DNA from: Candidatus Phycosocius spiralis
GTDB lineage: Bacteria > Pseudomonadota > Alphaproteobacteria > Caulobacterales > Aquidulcibacteraceae
Direction: 5' to 3'
DNA: 64,000 nt
Assembly (NCBI RefSeq): GCF_030158815.1
Contig: NZ_BPFZ01000010.1
Coordinates: forward strand, 39,135-103,134
In this document: positions 8,889 through 17,899 of the stretch, in pieces
How the letters are laid out: every line of letters starts with the position of its first letter
Position numbering within the stretch: the first letter of the stretch is position 1
Made by a program: the position numbers and the translations under genes
Notes under the pieces: generated by a model
Database searches by the model: none
Told to the model about the DNA's origin: nothing
Seen by the model: only the letters and a program-made list of their open reading frames with translations

Positions 8889-9410
8889 ATGACTGTCAAC
8901 TCTTCGCTCGGCACTTTTACCAGATCAAGCAACGCAGCGGCGGGCACCCCAAGGCTTTACCTACGCGAAGACGAACTCGATAATGGTGTATCCATGATTT
9001 TGGGTGCAGCCCAAAAGCTTAAATCAGCGACCTCAGCCCAGCGTAAAGCATTTGGGCTAACCTGGTCAGAAACTCGTTGTCTATTGCAAGCGATGGGACA
9101 ATCAATCCCGGTTTTGGTCATGGCAACGGCTTTAGATTTAACCAAGCAAACCATACTGAAGACGCTGGAGGCTTTAGAAGGCCGAGGTCTGATTTTACGC
9201 ACCAATGATACCCAAGATGGGCGGCGTAAACTCGTCACTTTAACGCAAGAAGGGTTGGTTTTGGCTCAAGATCTTGCCCTTGCTCTGCGGGTTTGCCTCG
9301 CAGGTGCCTATAAAGGCGCCGGTAGTGAAGCAGTTGCTGGCTGCGACAAAGTGCTTACAATTCTGACCCAAACCCAAAATCCACCCAGCCGATCGGGACC
9401 CACAAGCTGA
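8889..9410 (+). CDS. MarR family transcriptional regulator
   Basis: A winged-helix regulator of 173 residues. The HTH is visible as VLVMATALDLTKQTILKTL and the wing as LILRTNDTQDGRRKLVTLT, where DGRR is the usual wing motif. ATG at 8889 is chosen over an upstream in-frame TTG at 8808. Its TGA overlaps the ATG of the response regulator by one base (TGATG), so the two are translationally coupled. It is divergent from ilvE, with about 110 bp between the starts, where it may bind. The ligand is unknown. The arrangement marR/response regulator/kinase is familiar from Caulobacter-like genomes and from the petR-petP type pair. Confidence 0.85.
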   Translation: MTVNSSLGTFTRSSNAAAGTPRLYLREDELDNGVSMILGAAQKLKSATSAQRKAFGLTWSETRCLLQAMGQSIPVLVMATALDLTKQTILKTLEALEGRGLILRTNDTQDGRRKLVTLTQEGLVLAQDLALALRVCLAGAYKGAGSEAVAGCDKVLTILTQTQNPPSRSGPTS

Positions 9411-10105
9411 TGGCGCTTTCCCCCCATGCCGACACACCCGCCCATTTATTGGTGGTAGACGATGATGATCGCATTCGTACCCTACTCCAGCGCTATTTAA
9501 CCGGACTTGGCTATAGTGTCACGACCGCCAATGACGCCAAGCATGCACGCAAATTGATGGATGCTTTGAGTTTTGACTTGATCATTTTAGATGTGATGAT
9601 GCCTGGAGAAAATGGTGTTTCTCTGACACGGGCGGTGCGCTGGCAAGGCGATACACCCATTATCTTACTCACCGCGCGCGGCGATACCCCACAGCGCATT
9701 GAAGGGCTCTCCGCTGGGGCGGATGATTATCTGGCTAAACCCTTTGAACCTGAAGAATTAGCTTTACGCGTGGGTGCCATTTTAAAGCGGGCGCGCCCAG
9801 CCCCTGCAGCATACGTTTTAAACTTTGGTTCCGCTTCATGGCATCATAACCGCGATGAACTACGCCGCGATGGTGTCTTGGTGCGGCTAACCGATACTGA
9901 GAAAGATTTATTGCGTGTCTTTGCTGCAAGACCCGGTGCTACCATCACACGGGAAGAATTGGCGCGCAAAGCAGGCGTAGCTATTGAACGTTCTATCGAT
10001 GTCCAAGTCACGCGCCTGCGGCGTAAACTCGAAGACGACCCGGCAGAGCCTGTCTATCTGCAAACGGTGCGCGGGCTTGGCTATCGATTGATCCATGATG
10101 CATAG
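9410..10105 (+). CDS. OmpR/PhoB family response regulator
   Basis: A 231-residue two-domain regulator. The receiver (about residues 12-125) holds the acidic cluster VVDDDD (D17-D20), phospho-acceptor D61 in LDVMMPG, T88 in LLTARG and K110 in LAKPFEP. The C-terminal winged helix (about 135-230) ends with SIDVQVTRLRRKLEDD and VRGLGYRL, standard for OmpR proteins. It is coupled to marR upstream and followed 18 bp later by its probable partner kinase. The family relationship with PetR of Rhodobacter is plausible, but targets cannot be read from the sequence. Confidence 0.93.
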   Translation: MALSPHADTPAHLLVVDDDDRIRTLLQRYLTGLGYSVTTANDAKHARKLMDALSFDLIILDVMMPGENGVSLTRAVRWQGDTPIILLTARGDTPQRIEGLSAGADDYLAKPFEPEELALRVGAILKRARPAPAAYVLNFGSASWHHNRDELRRDGVLVRLTDTEKDLLRVFAARPGATITREELARKAGVAIERSIDVQVTRLRRKLEDDPAEPVYLQTVRGLGYRLIHDA

Positions 10106-10123
10106 ATACTGGAGCCACTTAGC

Positions 10124-11434
10124 ATGGATTTAAAATCCTTGGTTCCCCGCGGCCTTTTTGCCCGCTCACTGCTCATCATTGTTTTACCAGTTGCCATCAT
10201 GCAAATGGTTGTAACTTACTTGTTTTTTGATCTCCATTGGGAACAAGTCAGCCGCCGCTTAAGTGAAGGAGCCGCAGGAGATGTGGCCCTGATCACCCAC
10301 CTTTACAACCAAAACCCTTCCCCTGAAAACCTCACCCGTGTGACCGAATTTGCCCGCGCGGACCTAAGGCTTTCCGTCGCTCTCCAAAGCAAAGCCAATC
10401 TGCCTGAGAGTGAGCGATTAGCCGTTATCCCCGCCTTTGATAGAACCTTGCGGCGTGCTTTATCAGGCTCGTTACGGCAAAGATTTTGGTTTGATACCAC
10501 ACGCTACCCCGATTATGTTGACATCCGGGTAGAAGTAAATGGCGGGGTATTAAGGTTTTTAGCATATCGGGACCGCGTATTTGCCTCCACCGGGGGTATA
10601 TTCATCGTTTGGCTCGCTGGAGCGACGATCCTGCTGGCGACAGTTTCAGTTTTATTCATCCGCAATCAAGTGCGCCCAATGGAACGTTTGGCCGATGCTG
10701 CTGATCGATTTGGCAGGGGTGAGCATGTTGAATTGAGGCCAGCAGGCTCTGCAGAAGTACGCCGCGCCACTTTAGCCTTTTTGCAAATGCGCGGACGCAT
10801 TCAGCGCCATATCGAGCAGCGCACCAATTTACTCGCCGGCGTCAGCCATGATTTACGTACCCCCCTTACCCGCCTCAAACTCCAACTCGCCATGATGCCT
10901 AAGACAAAAGATATTGAGGAGGCCCGAAGAGACGTTGTGGAAATGGAAGCAATGCTGGGTGAATATCTGGCTTTCGCCGAAGGCCAATGGGCTGAAGAGC
11001 CTGAACCCTTGGATTTGGCAGAAATCGCGCGCGACATCATTCAAGACGCCGCGCGCATTGGCCGTTTGGTTGACGGTTCAAGACTTGCAGCTAGTTTGCC
11101 AACAACGGGTCGTCCAATCGCACTCAAGCGCTGTCTGTCCAATCTGGTTGAGAACGCGCTGTCATTTGGCAATGAAGTTACACTGGCGTCCAGCCAAAGC
11201 GAGGATGCAATCTATCTTCATGTTGATGATAATGGACCTGGCATCGCATCTGAAGATTATGATGAAGCCTTGAAGCCATTTTCACGCCTTGACCCTGCCC
11301 GCAATCAAAACCGCAAAGGCGTGGGGCTGGGCTTGGCTTTGGCACGGGACGCCGCGAGGTCCCATGGCGGTCACCTCACTTTGGGTCGCTCAGAACTTGG
11401 TGGTCTACGGGCATCAGTAAGACTACCGATTTAG
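10124..11434 (+). CDS. Sensor histidine kinase (HAMP, HisKA, HATPase)
   Basis: A 436-residue inner-membrane kinase pairing with the preceding response regulator. It has TM1 at about residues 14-34, a periplasmic domain of about 120 residues, TM2 at about 157-178, and HAMP with RPMERLADAADRFGRGE. The phospho-acceptor is H242 in GVSHDLRTPLTRL. The ATPase boxes are NLVENALSFG (N box, around 340), DDNGPGI (G1) and GVGLGLALA (G2). The architecture resembles EnvZ/PetP. The sensed signal is unknown. Its last 12 bases overlap the convergent COQ9 gene. Confidence 0.93.
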   Translation: MDLKSLVPRGLFARSLLIIVLPVAIMQMVVTYLFFDLHWEQVSRRLSEGAAGDVALITHLYNQNPSPENLTRVTEFARADLRLSVALQSKANLPESERLAVIPAFDRTLRRALSGSLRQRFWFDTTRYPDYVDIRVEVNGGVLRFLAYRDRVFASTGGIFIVWLAGATILLATVSVLFIRNQVRPMERLADAADRFGRGEHVELRPAGSAEVRRATLAFLQMRGRIQRHIEQRTNLLAGVSHDLRTPLTRLKLQLAMMPKTKDIEEARRDVVEMEAMLGEYLAFAEGQWAEEPEPLDLAEIARDIIQDAARIGRLVDGSRLAASLPTTGRPIALKRCLSNLVENALSFGNEVTLASSQSEDAIYLHVDDNGPGIASEDYDEALKPFSRLDPARNQNRKGVGLGLALARDAARSHGGHLTLGRSELGGLRASVRLPI

Positions 11435-12049
11435 GTGTTGACGCTTAAAATAAGCACCTAGCCCAGCAACATGGCTTGCCCAACGCTCGCTCTCTTTGAG
11501 GGATTGATCCAAACCCGCCATGGTTTTGGAGAGATCAGGTCCATCGTCGAGCCAAAGCGTCTCCATCTTTTTCAACCTTCGCGCCAGATCAAGGACGCCA
11601 AACCATGCCCACATCATGGTCGTGTCAACGCCCAAAGCCTCTAAAGCCCAAGCAGATGTTCTGGCTCGCCTGGTGGCCCTTGCGAAGCTGGCAGCGGGGT
11701 CCAAAGCATCAGCCTTTAAGATTGAAACCCAAGCCGAACGCTGGATCTCCATGCCATCAAACCGGGCCATAAAACAATCAAATAAGCCATCTGCCACCTT
11801 GTGATCCAGCATCAATTCTGAGGCATTCTTCAACATATGTCTGTCTAAGCCTTGGTCTAGATAGGCTGCAATCGTGGCTTTTTGAACGGCTGCATCGGCA
11901 CAATCTGCCAAGTTAATCTTGGCCTCCTTGCATAGGGCAATGAGCGATACCTCTGACCATGGGGTCGTGGCACATACCGCCAATGCCGCGTCACTTAGAG
12001 CTTCTAAGATAGGCGAAGTTTTGGGCTGAAACTGGCTCATGCAACCCAT
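11423..12049 (-). CDS. COQ9-like ubiquinone biosynthesis protein
   Basis: A 208-residue protein of the COQ9 family, known to bind lipid and support ubiquinone synthesis in mitochondria and Alphaproteobacteria. The helical pattern includes TPWSEVSLIALC near the N-terminus, a TetR-like first part, RATRRARTSAWALEALGVDTTMMWAW, read in two parts, and LARRLKKMETLWLDDGPD. ATG at 12049 and ATG at 12040 are both possible; neither has a clear ribosome-binding site. It is followed on the same strand by nothing else and preceded by proC, YbjN and ubiK. ubiK also supports ubiquinone synthesis in known systems, so the cluster may be functionally related. Confidence 0.8.
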   Translation of the reverse strand: MGCMSQFQPKTSPILEALSDAALAVCATTPWSEVSLIALCKEAKINLADCADAAVQKATIAAYLDQGLDRHMLKNASELMLDHKVADGLFDCFMARFDGMEIQRSAWVSILKADALDPAASFARATRRARTSAWALEALGVDTTMMWAWFGVLDLARRLKKMETLWLDDGPDLSKTMAGLDQSLKESERWASHVAGLGAYFKRQHLNR

Positions 12050-12072
12050 ATAAGGCGATTATGTTACAGTGG

Positions 12073-12879
12073 CTACTTCCCTATTTGGCGAGAGCGGAGC
12101 ACGGCTGCTTCTATGGCACGACGAACCAAGGTAAAGATACCACCACCCTCTGTTAAGACCTCAGTCGCGGCCGCTGTGGTCCCTTCAGGACTTGTGACCG
12201 CGCGGCGCAATGCTTGTGGGCTTTGGCCGGATTGAGCCAGTAAAGCGCCTGCACCAATCACGGTTTGCCAAGCCAAGCGCTCCGCCAAGCCGCGCTCAAG
12301 TCCTTCAGCTTCCCCGGCCGCCGCCATGGCTTCGGCCAACAAGAAAACGTATGCGGGACCAGAGCCCGAAACAGCGGTAACCGCATCCAATTGCTCCTCA
12401 TGTTGCAGTTTTTCGACACGACCCAATGGCGACAACAGCTTGATTGCAAGGGCTTGCCCTCGAAATGGAACATTTGGGACGCACCAATAGGCCGTAATGC
12501 CCTTCCCAATTTGGCCCGGCGTGTTAGGCATGGCGCGGATTACATGCTGGACATGGGTCATTTCTGCAATCTTGCTGGTGCCAATTCCTGCCATGATCGA
12601 TACCATAATGGTCTGCTCATCTACCAAATCATGGACGATTTGATCGCACACAATGGTGAAATGTTGTGGCTTGATCCCCAAAACCACACAGTCAAATGGT
12701 GCAAGCCCTTTGGGATCGGGATTTAGCGTCCATGCATGCTGCTCGATCAGTTTTGCAATCTCTGCTGATGGCGTAGGCTCGAATACAACAAAATCCATCG
12801 TATCGGCAAGATCCGCCCAGCCGCGCAGCATAGCACCACCCATGCGGCCGCCCCCGACCAGGGCTATACGATTTTTCAT
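12073..12879 (-). CDS. proC: Pyrroline-5-carboxylate reductase
   Basis: Reduces pyrroline-5-carboxylate to proline with NAD(P)H. The 268-residue protein starts with the dinucleotide motif ALVGGGRMGGAML, carries VVLGIKPQ and VIRAMPNTPGQIGKGITAY, and has the C-terminal signature AVTAVSGSGPAYVFLLAEAMA with VTSPEGTTAAA near the end. Length is normal. ATG at 12879 lies five bases after the YbjN stop, so the two are co-transcribed. The ubiK-YbjN-proC order is a recurring alphaproteobacterial arrangement. Confidence 0.96.
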   Translation of the reverse strand: MKNRIALVGGGRMGGAMLRGWADLADTMDFVVFEPTPSAEIAKLIEQHAWTLNPDPKGLAPFDCVVLGIKPQHFTIVCDQIVHDLVDEQTIMVSIMAGIGTSKIAEMTHVQHVIRAMPNTPGQIGKGITAYWCVPNVPFRGQALAIKLLSPLGRVEKLQHEEQLDAVTAVSGSGPAYVFLLAEAMAAAGEAEGLERGLAERLAWQTVIGAGALLAQSGQSPQALRRAVTSPEGTTAAATEVLTEGGGIFTLVRRAIEAAVLRSRQIGK

Positions 12880-12884
12880 GGAAT

Positions 12885-13394
12885 TCAGGCCTCTCCGGCA
12901 GTCTCAAACAACACGGCTTGAGCGGCTTCTTCGGGTGATTTGCCGGCCCACAACAAAAAGTTGAACGCTGGGTAGTAACGTTCACAAGCCTCAATCCCGG
13001 CAGCCAGAATGGCCGCCACTTCGGATGGCTCTGGCGTAACACGCCCAATCAAGGGTAGAACAGCCCGCCAAGATAAGGCATTTTCCTCTGAAGATAATTC
13101 AAAATGACCTAGCCATAAGGCCTCATTGAGTAAAACCAACAAATTAGCCATATCCCCGCGTCGCATTCGAGGGGTCTTTAAGTCGAACATCAGACTTAAT
13201 GCCAAAGAAGGTACATCCTCTCTTGCAAGAAACAAGCCATGCAAGTCACAATAAGTCATAGACGCTGCAAAGTGGATTTCCTCATCGAGACGTTCATAGG
13301 CCTTGGAGTCTGATGTTAGGACTGCTTCAACAGTGTCGAGCGTATCTGCGTCATCGAAAATGTCTTCTTCATGAAGCCTAAACTGGCGATCCAT
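12885..13394 (-). CDS. YbjN domain-containing protein
   Basis: A 169-residue protein of the YbjN family (type III secretion chaperone-like fold, function uncertain). Recognisable stretches are YCDLHGLFLARED, MRRGDMANLLVLLNEALWLGHFEL, read in two parts, LSWRAVLPL and a final acidic helix. The open frame extends upstream to 13628, but ATG at 13394 has GGAGG six bases before it, so this start is clear. It lies between ubiK and proC, five bases from proC. In other bacteria YbjN relatives influence stress tolerance and motility; no specific function is claimed here. Confidence 0.82.
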   Translation of the reverse strand: MDRQFRLHEEDIFDDADTLDTVEAVLTSDSKAYERLDEEIHFAASMTYCDLHGLFLAREDVPSLALSLMFDLKTPRMRRGDMANLLVLLNEALWLGHFELSSEENALSWRAVLPLIGRVTPEPSEVAAILAAGIEACERYYPAFNFLLWAGKSPEEAAQAVLFETAGEA

Positions 13395-13485
13395 GGTAAC
13401 CTCCACGGTGGTTCGCTGACGGATAAGGGGCGAATCGCACCTCATTGTGTGCATGGTTGAGCGGAATCGCGATGCGCTGCAAGCG

Positions 13486-13800
13486 CTATCTGCTTGCTTG
13501 AGCTGTTTGTGCCCTTTTTTTGGGGGTACGCTTTTTCGCTGCGGGTTTGCCCGATTGATCGGTTTGGGATTCCAACACCAGCAATCGGCTTTTGAGAATT
13601 TCGGTTTCAGCACGCGCTGCTGCGGCAAGGTCTTTCACGGCATCAAACTCATCACGGCGGACCAAATCCATATCCGCGAGGACACGTTCCATCTGAGAGC
13701 GCCAGAATGCACGAGCTTCCTCACCTAAACCTTGTGCAACCCCAGCAGCACTGGTGGCCAATTTTGAAAATTCGTCAAAGAATGGGTTTTTTGTTTGCAT
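13486..13800 (-). CDS. ubiK: Accessory factor UbiK family protein (BMFP)
   Basis: A 104-residue coiled-coil protein. It begins MQTKNPFFDEFSKLATSAAG, continues with RSQMERVLADMDLVRRDEFDAVKDLA, read in two parts, and a long heptad helix ending ESQTDQ, then a basic tail KKRTPKKRAQ. This matches the brucella membrane-fusogenic/UbiK family, in which UbiK aids the ubiquinone synthesis complex. ATG at 13800 is chosen over an upstream in-frame ATG at 13830 because the family N-terminus starts here. The basic C-terminal tail may bind membrane or nucleic acid (inference). Confidence 0.83.
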   Translation of the reverse strand: MQTKNPFFDEFSKLATSAAGVAQGLGEEARAFWRSQMERVLADMDLVRRDEFDAVKDLAAAARAETEILKSRLLVLESQTDQSGKPAAKKRTPKKRAQTAQASR

Positions 13801-14014
13801 GGATACCTTATATCGGCTGAAACTCAACAACGCTATCCGTTTATTTATAGCACAGATTTTATGATGTCGATAGCACTCAGGACTTAAAATGGCCTCGTTG
13901 AGAAAGTTAAAGATGACAAGGCAATGCCAACCATCGCATCATAGCCCAGACTTGGAGCAATTCATCTGTTGCATGGGCTTTGCATCAGCCCCTATTTGTT
14001 TCTAAAGTAGAGCC

Positions 14015-14875
14015 ATGCTCGATCTTGCCATTCCATTCCCTGACATTTCGCCCTTTGTGTTTCAACTGCCACAATTGGATTTAGGGGGCTTTACTTTAGG
14101 CCCATTTGGCCTGCGTTGGTATGCTTTAGCCTATATTGCGGGCCTGGTCCTTGGCTGGCGGATGATTGTAGGCTTGGTCAATAAGCCCGGCCTTTGGGGT
14201 GGGGTATCGCCGCTGAATGAAGAAGATATCGATGATTTTCTTTTCTATGCGACCTTAGGCGTCCTGCTTGGTGGGCGCATTGGCTACGTGATGCTTTACC
14301 GACCTGAGATGTTGAGTGACCCGCTCTCGGTCCTGCGTGTTTGGGAAGGGGGCATGAGTTTCCACGGTGGCTTCCTGGGCGTGTGTTTGGCGGTCATTGG
14401 CGTAGCTCTAGCGCGTCGGAAATCTATTCTGGCTTTGGGCGACGCTGTCGCTGTCGGAGCACCCATTGGGCAATTTTTCGGCCGCATCGCGAATTTCATC
14501 AATCAGGAATTATGGGGTCGGCCAACGGACGTTTCTTGGGCTTTCATCTTCAAAAGTGACCCCGATGCCTTGGCCCGCCACCCAAGCCAATTGTATCAAG
14601 CAGGTCTTGAAGGTATCGTGTTATTTTTAATCCTCCAGATCGGCGTGGCGCGGTTTAAGATGCTGCATAGACCGGGCCTTGCGACGGGTGTGTTCATAAC
14701 CGGCTATGGCGTAATGCGGTGGATTGGAGAACAGTTTCGCGAGCCCGATGCAAGCTTGATTTTGAACTTAACCCGGGGTGAGTTCTATTCCCTGCCCATG
14801 ATCATCATCGGAATTGGCATATTGATTGTGGTCAGCCTTCGAAAGCCAAATTCCCAATCTAACCCCAGCGCGTAA
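14015..14875 (+). CDS. lgt: Prolipoprotein diacylglyceryl transferase
   Basis: Attaches diacylglycerol to the lipobox cysteine of prolipoproteins at the inner membrane, the first step of lipoprotein maturation. The 286-residue protein has about seven membrane spans. Signature sequences are FGLRWYALAYIAG, GGRIGYVMLY, GGMSFHGGFLG with the conserved histidine, and GRIANFINQELWGRPT. The 214-bp upstream gap after ubiK (divergent) should hold the promoter. The midA gene begins five bases after the stop. lspA, encoding the next enzyme of the pathway, lies 12 kb away in this window. Confidence 0.97.
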   Translation: MLDLAIPFPDISPFVFQLPQLDLGGFTLGPFGLRWYALAYIAGLVLGWRMIVGLVNKPGLWGGVSPLNEEDIDDFLFYATLGVLLGGRIGYVMLYRPEMLSDPLSVLRVWEGGMSFHGGFLGVCLAVIGVALARRKSILALGDAVAVGAPIGQFFGRIANFINQELWGRPTDVSWAFIFKSDPDALARHPSQLYQAGLEGIVLFLILQIGVARFKMLHRPGLATGVFITGYGVMRWIGEQFREPDASLILNLTRGEFYSLPMIIIGIGILIVVSLRKPNSQSNPSA

Positions 14876-14879
14876 ACCC

Positions 14880-15977
14880 ATGACGGAGCCCGCGCGCGCG
14901 CCAGCCACCGAGCTTGAGGTGCGTATCGCGCGGATGATCGCCCACACCGGCCCTATTGGGGTTGATGTCTTTATGGCGCAAGCCTTGTATAACCAAGAAG
15001 CAGGCTATTATCGTACGCAAAAACCCTTGGGTAGTACTGGAGATTTCACCACAGCCCCTGAAATCAGTCAGATTTTTGGCGAGTTAATTGGCCTTTGGTT
15101 GGCACAAAGCTGGCTTGATCTTGCCTGTCCCACGCCGTTTAACTTGATCGAATTAGGGCCAGGCCGGGGCAGCTTGATCGCTGACGTCGTGCGTGTGTGC
15201 ACCAAAGTGCCGGGGTTTTTGGAGGCGGCGGATGTGCAACTGGTTGAGACCAACCCGTATTTACGCGCCAGTCAACGCCGCGCGCTGGGATCCATCACCG
15301 CGCACTGGCATGAGACGTTAGAAGAAGTCCCATCTGGCCCCAGTTTAATCCTGGCCAATGAGTTCTTCGACTGTCTGCCGATACGCCAATTCATCTTGGG
15401 CGAAACGGGTTGGCATGAAAAATTAGTGGGGCTTGATGGCGCAGGTCGTTTGACCTTTGGCCTTGGGCCCGCTTTGGTGCACCCGCCCACTTGCGCACAC
15501 CCCGACGATACGATTGGTGTTGTCCGCGAGATGGCACCAGGCCTAGAAGGCATGATGGATAGCATCGCCCGCCGACTATTGATCCATAGTGGGCGCGCAC
15601 TGATCATGGATTATGGAGATCCAAACACTGCTTCGGGCGACACTTTGCAGGCGCTTTATCGACATCACAACATAAACCCACTCGACCATGTTGGCGAAGC
15701 CGACATCACAGCCCATGTGGACTTTGCAGCACTGTTAAACCTTGCCCAAAAGTTCGGCCTAACAACATCAGGACCAACCAGCCAACGCGAATTCCTATGC
15801 AGCCTTGGCATAGAAGCCCGTCGTGACGCCCTCATTCGTGCAAACCCTCACTGCGAATCTGAGCTGAGTCTCAGTGTAGAAAGATTGATCGGGGAAGCGC
15901 ATATGGGCCAATTATTTCAAGTCGTGAGTTTAGATTCCCCTTTAAACCCTTGTCCTGGGCCCCCATTAGGATCGTAA
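14880..15977 (+). CDS. SAM-dependent methyltransferase, MidA/NDUFAF7 family
   Basis: A 365-residue protein related to mitochondrial NDUFAF7, an arginine methyltransferase needed for complex I assembly. Motifs are MAQALYNQEAGYYRT, GSTGDFTTAPEISQIFGEL, LIELGPGRGSLIADV (SAM-binding glycine loop), LANEFFDCLPI and LIMDYGDP. The ATG at 14880 lies immediately after lgt; an upstream in-frame codon inside lgt is unlikely to be used. lgt-midA-pgeF is a conserved alphaproteobacterial operon. The bacterial substrate is not established here. Confidence 0.92.
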   Translation: MTEPARAPATELEVRIARMIAHTGPIGVDVFMAQALYNQEAGYYRTQKPLGSTGDFTTAPEISQIFGELIGLWLAQSWLDLACPTPFNLIELGPGRGSLIADVVRVCTKVPGFLEAADVQLVETNPYLRASQRRALGSITAHWHETLEEVPSGPSLILANEFFDCLPIRQFILGETGWHEKLVGLDGAGRLTFGLGPALVHPPTCAHPDDTIGVVREMAPGLEGMMDSIARRLLIHSGRALIMDYGDPNTASGDTLQALYRHHNINPLDHVGEADITAHVDFAALLNLAQKFGLTTSGPTSQREFLCSLGIEARRDALIRANPHCESELSLSVERLIGEAHMGQLFQVVSLDSPLNPCPGPPLGS

Positions 15978-15983
15978 ATACCT

Positions 15984-16811
15984 ATGCCTAACCTCGCCAT
16001 ACCTTTTCGGTCAGATGGATTGCACTATGACGTGCCTCAAGCATTGGAACCTGTGCGATCGTCGATGTTGTCGCAATTGGCGGGTTTTGAGCATGGGTTT
16101 TATGGACGTAGAGGCGGGGTCTCTTCAGGCCTATATGAAAGCCTCAATTGCGGACCAGGATCCAAGGACGACGCCGCAGCGGTGCTGGAAAATCGTCGCC
16201 GGGTGGCGGGCCATATCGGCGTATCACCAGAGCGATTATTGTCGGCTTATCAGGTTCATGGCGCGGAAGCCTTGATGGTTGATGGCCCATTTCCTGGTGA
16301 TCGCCCCCAGGTTGACGCTCTCGTTACACGTTGCCCGTCGATTGCGCCCGCTGTTCTCACAGCCGATTGCGCACCTGTTTTATTTGCCGACCCCTCTGCT
16401 AGGATTGTTGCCGCAGCCCACGCTGGCTGGAAAGGCGCTTTGGGGGGCGTATTAGAAGCCACAATGGCGAAAATGATTAAATTAGGTGGCTCGCCTTCGC
16501 GCATTGTTGCGGCCATTGGCCCATGCATCGGGCAAGCCAGCTATGAAGTTGGCCCCGAGTTTGTTGCACGTTTCATGGATGCTGACTCCGGCAATGCAAG
16601 ATTCTTTATTCCAGGATCCGATGACCGCTCCCACTTTGACCTTAAGCGCTATTGCGCTGCACGACTTCGCGGCCTTGGAATTGGTGCTGTCGATATCATG
16701 GCGCAAGATACCTACAAAGAAGAAGCGCTTTTTTTCTCCAATCGCCGTCGCATTTTGGCAGGTGAAGTCGATTATGGGCGAAACATTTCTGCCATTCGCA
16801 TCCTCCGATAA
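15984..16811 (+). CDS. pgeF: Peptidoglycan editing factor PgeF (laccase-domain/YfiH family)
   Basis: A 275-residue cytosolic metal enzyme that, in characterised members, removes wrongly built L-Ser-containing muropeptide precursors; relatives were earlier called polyphenol oxidases. Family sequence is seen at YGRRGGVSSGLYESLNCG, YQVHGAEAL, VTADCAPVLFAD, AAAHAGWKGALGG and AAIGPCIGQASYEVG, which include the His-Cys-His metal ligands. The stop-to-start distance from midA is six bases, so they are one operon. The start is ATG at 15984. Confidence 0.92.
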   Translation: MPNLAIPFRSDGLHYDVPQALEPVRSSMLSQLAGFEHGFYGRRGGVSSGLYESLNCGPGSKDDAAAVLENRRRVAGHIGVSPERLLSAYQVHGAEALMVDGPFPGDRPQVDALVTRCPSIAPAVLTADCAPVLFADPSARIVAAAHAGWKGALGGVLEATMAKMIKLGGSPSRIVAAIGPCIGQASYEVGPEFVARFMDADSGNARFFIPGSDDRSHFDLKRYCAARLRGLGIGAVDIMAQDTYKEEALFFSNRRRILAGEVDYGRNISAIRILR

Positions 16812-16911
16812 CAGGCTCCAGACTTGCATCTGGGCATGTCACTGATTAATCGAACCCCAATGGCAAATGCGTTAAAGTATAGCGCGCTACATAAAAACGG
16901 GGTCTAGCTTC

Positions 16912-17844
16912 ATGAAATTGCTCGCTGGCAACGCCAATCAACATCTGGCCACGGCGATTGCTGATTATCTTGACGTACCCTTGACGCGCGCGCAGGTACG
17001 CCGCTTTGCCGACAATGAAATCTTCGCCACCATCGACGAGAATGTACGTGGAGAAGATGTCTTCATCATCCAATCCACCAGCGCCCCGGCCAATGACCAT
17101 TTGATGGAATTATTGATCTGTATGGATGCGCTTCGCCGTGCCTCTGCCCGCCGTATTACTGCGGTTTTGCCTTATTTCGGCTATGCCCGCCAGGACCGCA
17201 AAACCGGTGGTCGCACCCCCATTTCAGCCAAGCTTGTCGCAAACCTCGTAACCACCGCTGGGGCCAACCGCGTGTTAACTATGGAATTGCACGCAGGCCA
17301 AATCCAGGGCTTTTTTGACATTCCAACCGACAATTTGTTCATCACCAATACGATGGAGCTTGACATACGCGCCAATTACAAGACTGATGATCTCATGATC
17401 GTTTCTCCTGACGTCGGCGGTGTAGTTCGTGCGCGGGCTTTGGCCAATCGGCTGGGAGCTGACCTTGCCATCGTGGATAAGCGCCGCGAACGTGCTGGCG
17501 AAAGTGAAGTCATGAACATCATTGGCGATGTATCTGGGCGGGCTTGTATTTTGTTTGATGACATTGTTGATACAGCTGGAACCCTATGTAATGCAGCAGC
17601 TGCAATGATGAATCAAGGAGCCGCTTCTGTATCTGCTTATGTCGCCCACGGTGTTTTATCGAACGGCGCGTTTGACCGGGTCGATGCGTCGGCTTTGAAA
17701 GAATTGGTTGTGTCAAATTCCATCGAGCATGGCGACAGGTTTGCTAAATCCAGCAAAGTGCGCAGTGTTTCGGTCGCACCCCTAATTGGCGAAGCGATTC
17801 GCCGCATCGCCAATGAAGAAAGCGTCTCGAAGCTTTTTGATTAG
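16912..17844 (+). CDS. prs: Ribose-phosphate pyrophosphokinase
   Basis: Makes phosphoribosyl pyrophosphate from ribose 5-phosphate and ATP, the entry point for nucleotide, histidine and tryptophan synthesis. The 310-residue sequence has the usual [42 protein letters not shown], the ATP-loop KRRE and the PRPP-binding DDIVDTAGT. Length is normal for class I enzymes. A 100-bp upstream gap separates it from pgeF and includes a TAGCGCGCTA palindrome (16880-16889). A strong hairpin follows the stop. Confidence 0.97.
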   Translation: MKLLAGNANQHLATAIADYLDVPLTRAQVRRFADNEIFATIDENVRGEDVFIIQSTSAPANDHLMELLICMDALRRASARRITAVLPYFGYARQDRKTGGRTPISAKLVANLVTTAGANRVLTMELHAGQIQGFFDIPTDNLFITNTMELDIRANYKTDDLMIVSPDVGGVVRARALANRLGADLAIVDKRRERAGESEVMNIIGDVSGRACILFDDIVDTAGTLCNAAAAMMNQGAASVSAYVAHGVLSNGAFDRVDASALKELVVSNSIEHGDRFAKSSKVRSVSVAPLIGEAIRRIANEESVSKLFD

Positions 17845-17849
17845 GGCAC

Positions 17850-17880
17850 CACGCTTCCAGCTTGCTTAGCTGAAAGCGTG
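17850..17880. terminator. Hairpin between convergent prs and icd
   Basis: A 13-base arm (17850-17862) pairs with 17868-17880 with a single C/A mismatch and a five-base loop: CACGCTT...AAGCGTG outside and CAGCT...AGCTG inside. It lies in the 55-bp space between the stops of prs and icd. No T-tract follows on either strand, so it is either a poor intrinsic terminator working in both directions or a protective 3'-end structure. The fold is seen directly; its function is inferred. Confidence 0.5.
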
Positions 17881-17899
17881 ATCATAACCCCATCGAGTA

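Noticed and set aside
13975..13991. GGGCT/AGCCC hairpin followed by a T-containing stretch, upstream of lgt
   Set aside because: Only five pairs with a seven-base loop and a broken T-run. No gene on that strand ends nearby, so a terminator role makes little sense.
16880..16889. TAGCGCGCTA palindrome before prs as a regulator site
   Set aside because: GCGCGC strings are very common throughout this DNA, so a ten-base palindrome built on one is weak evidence.
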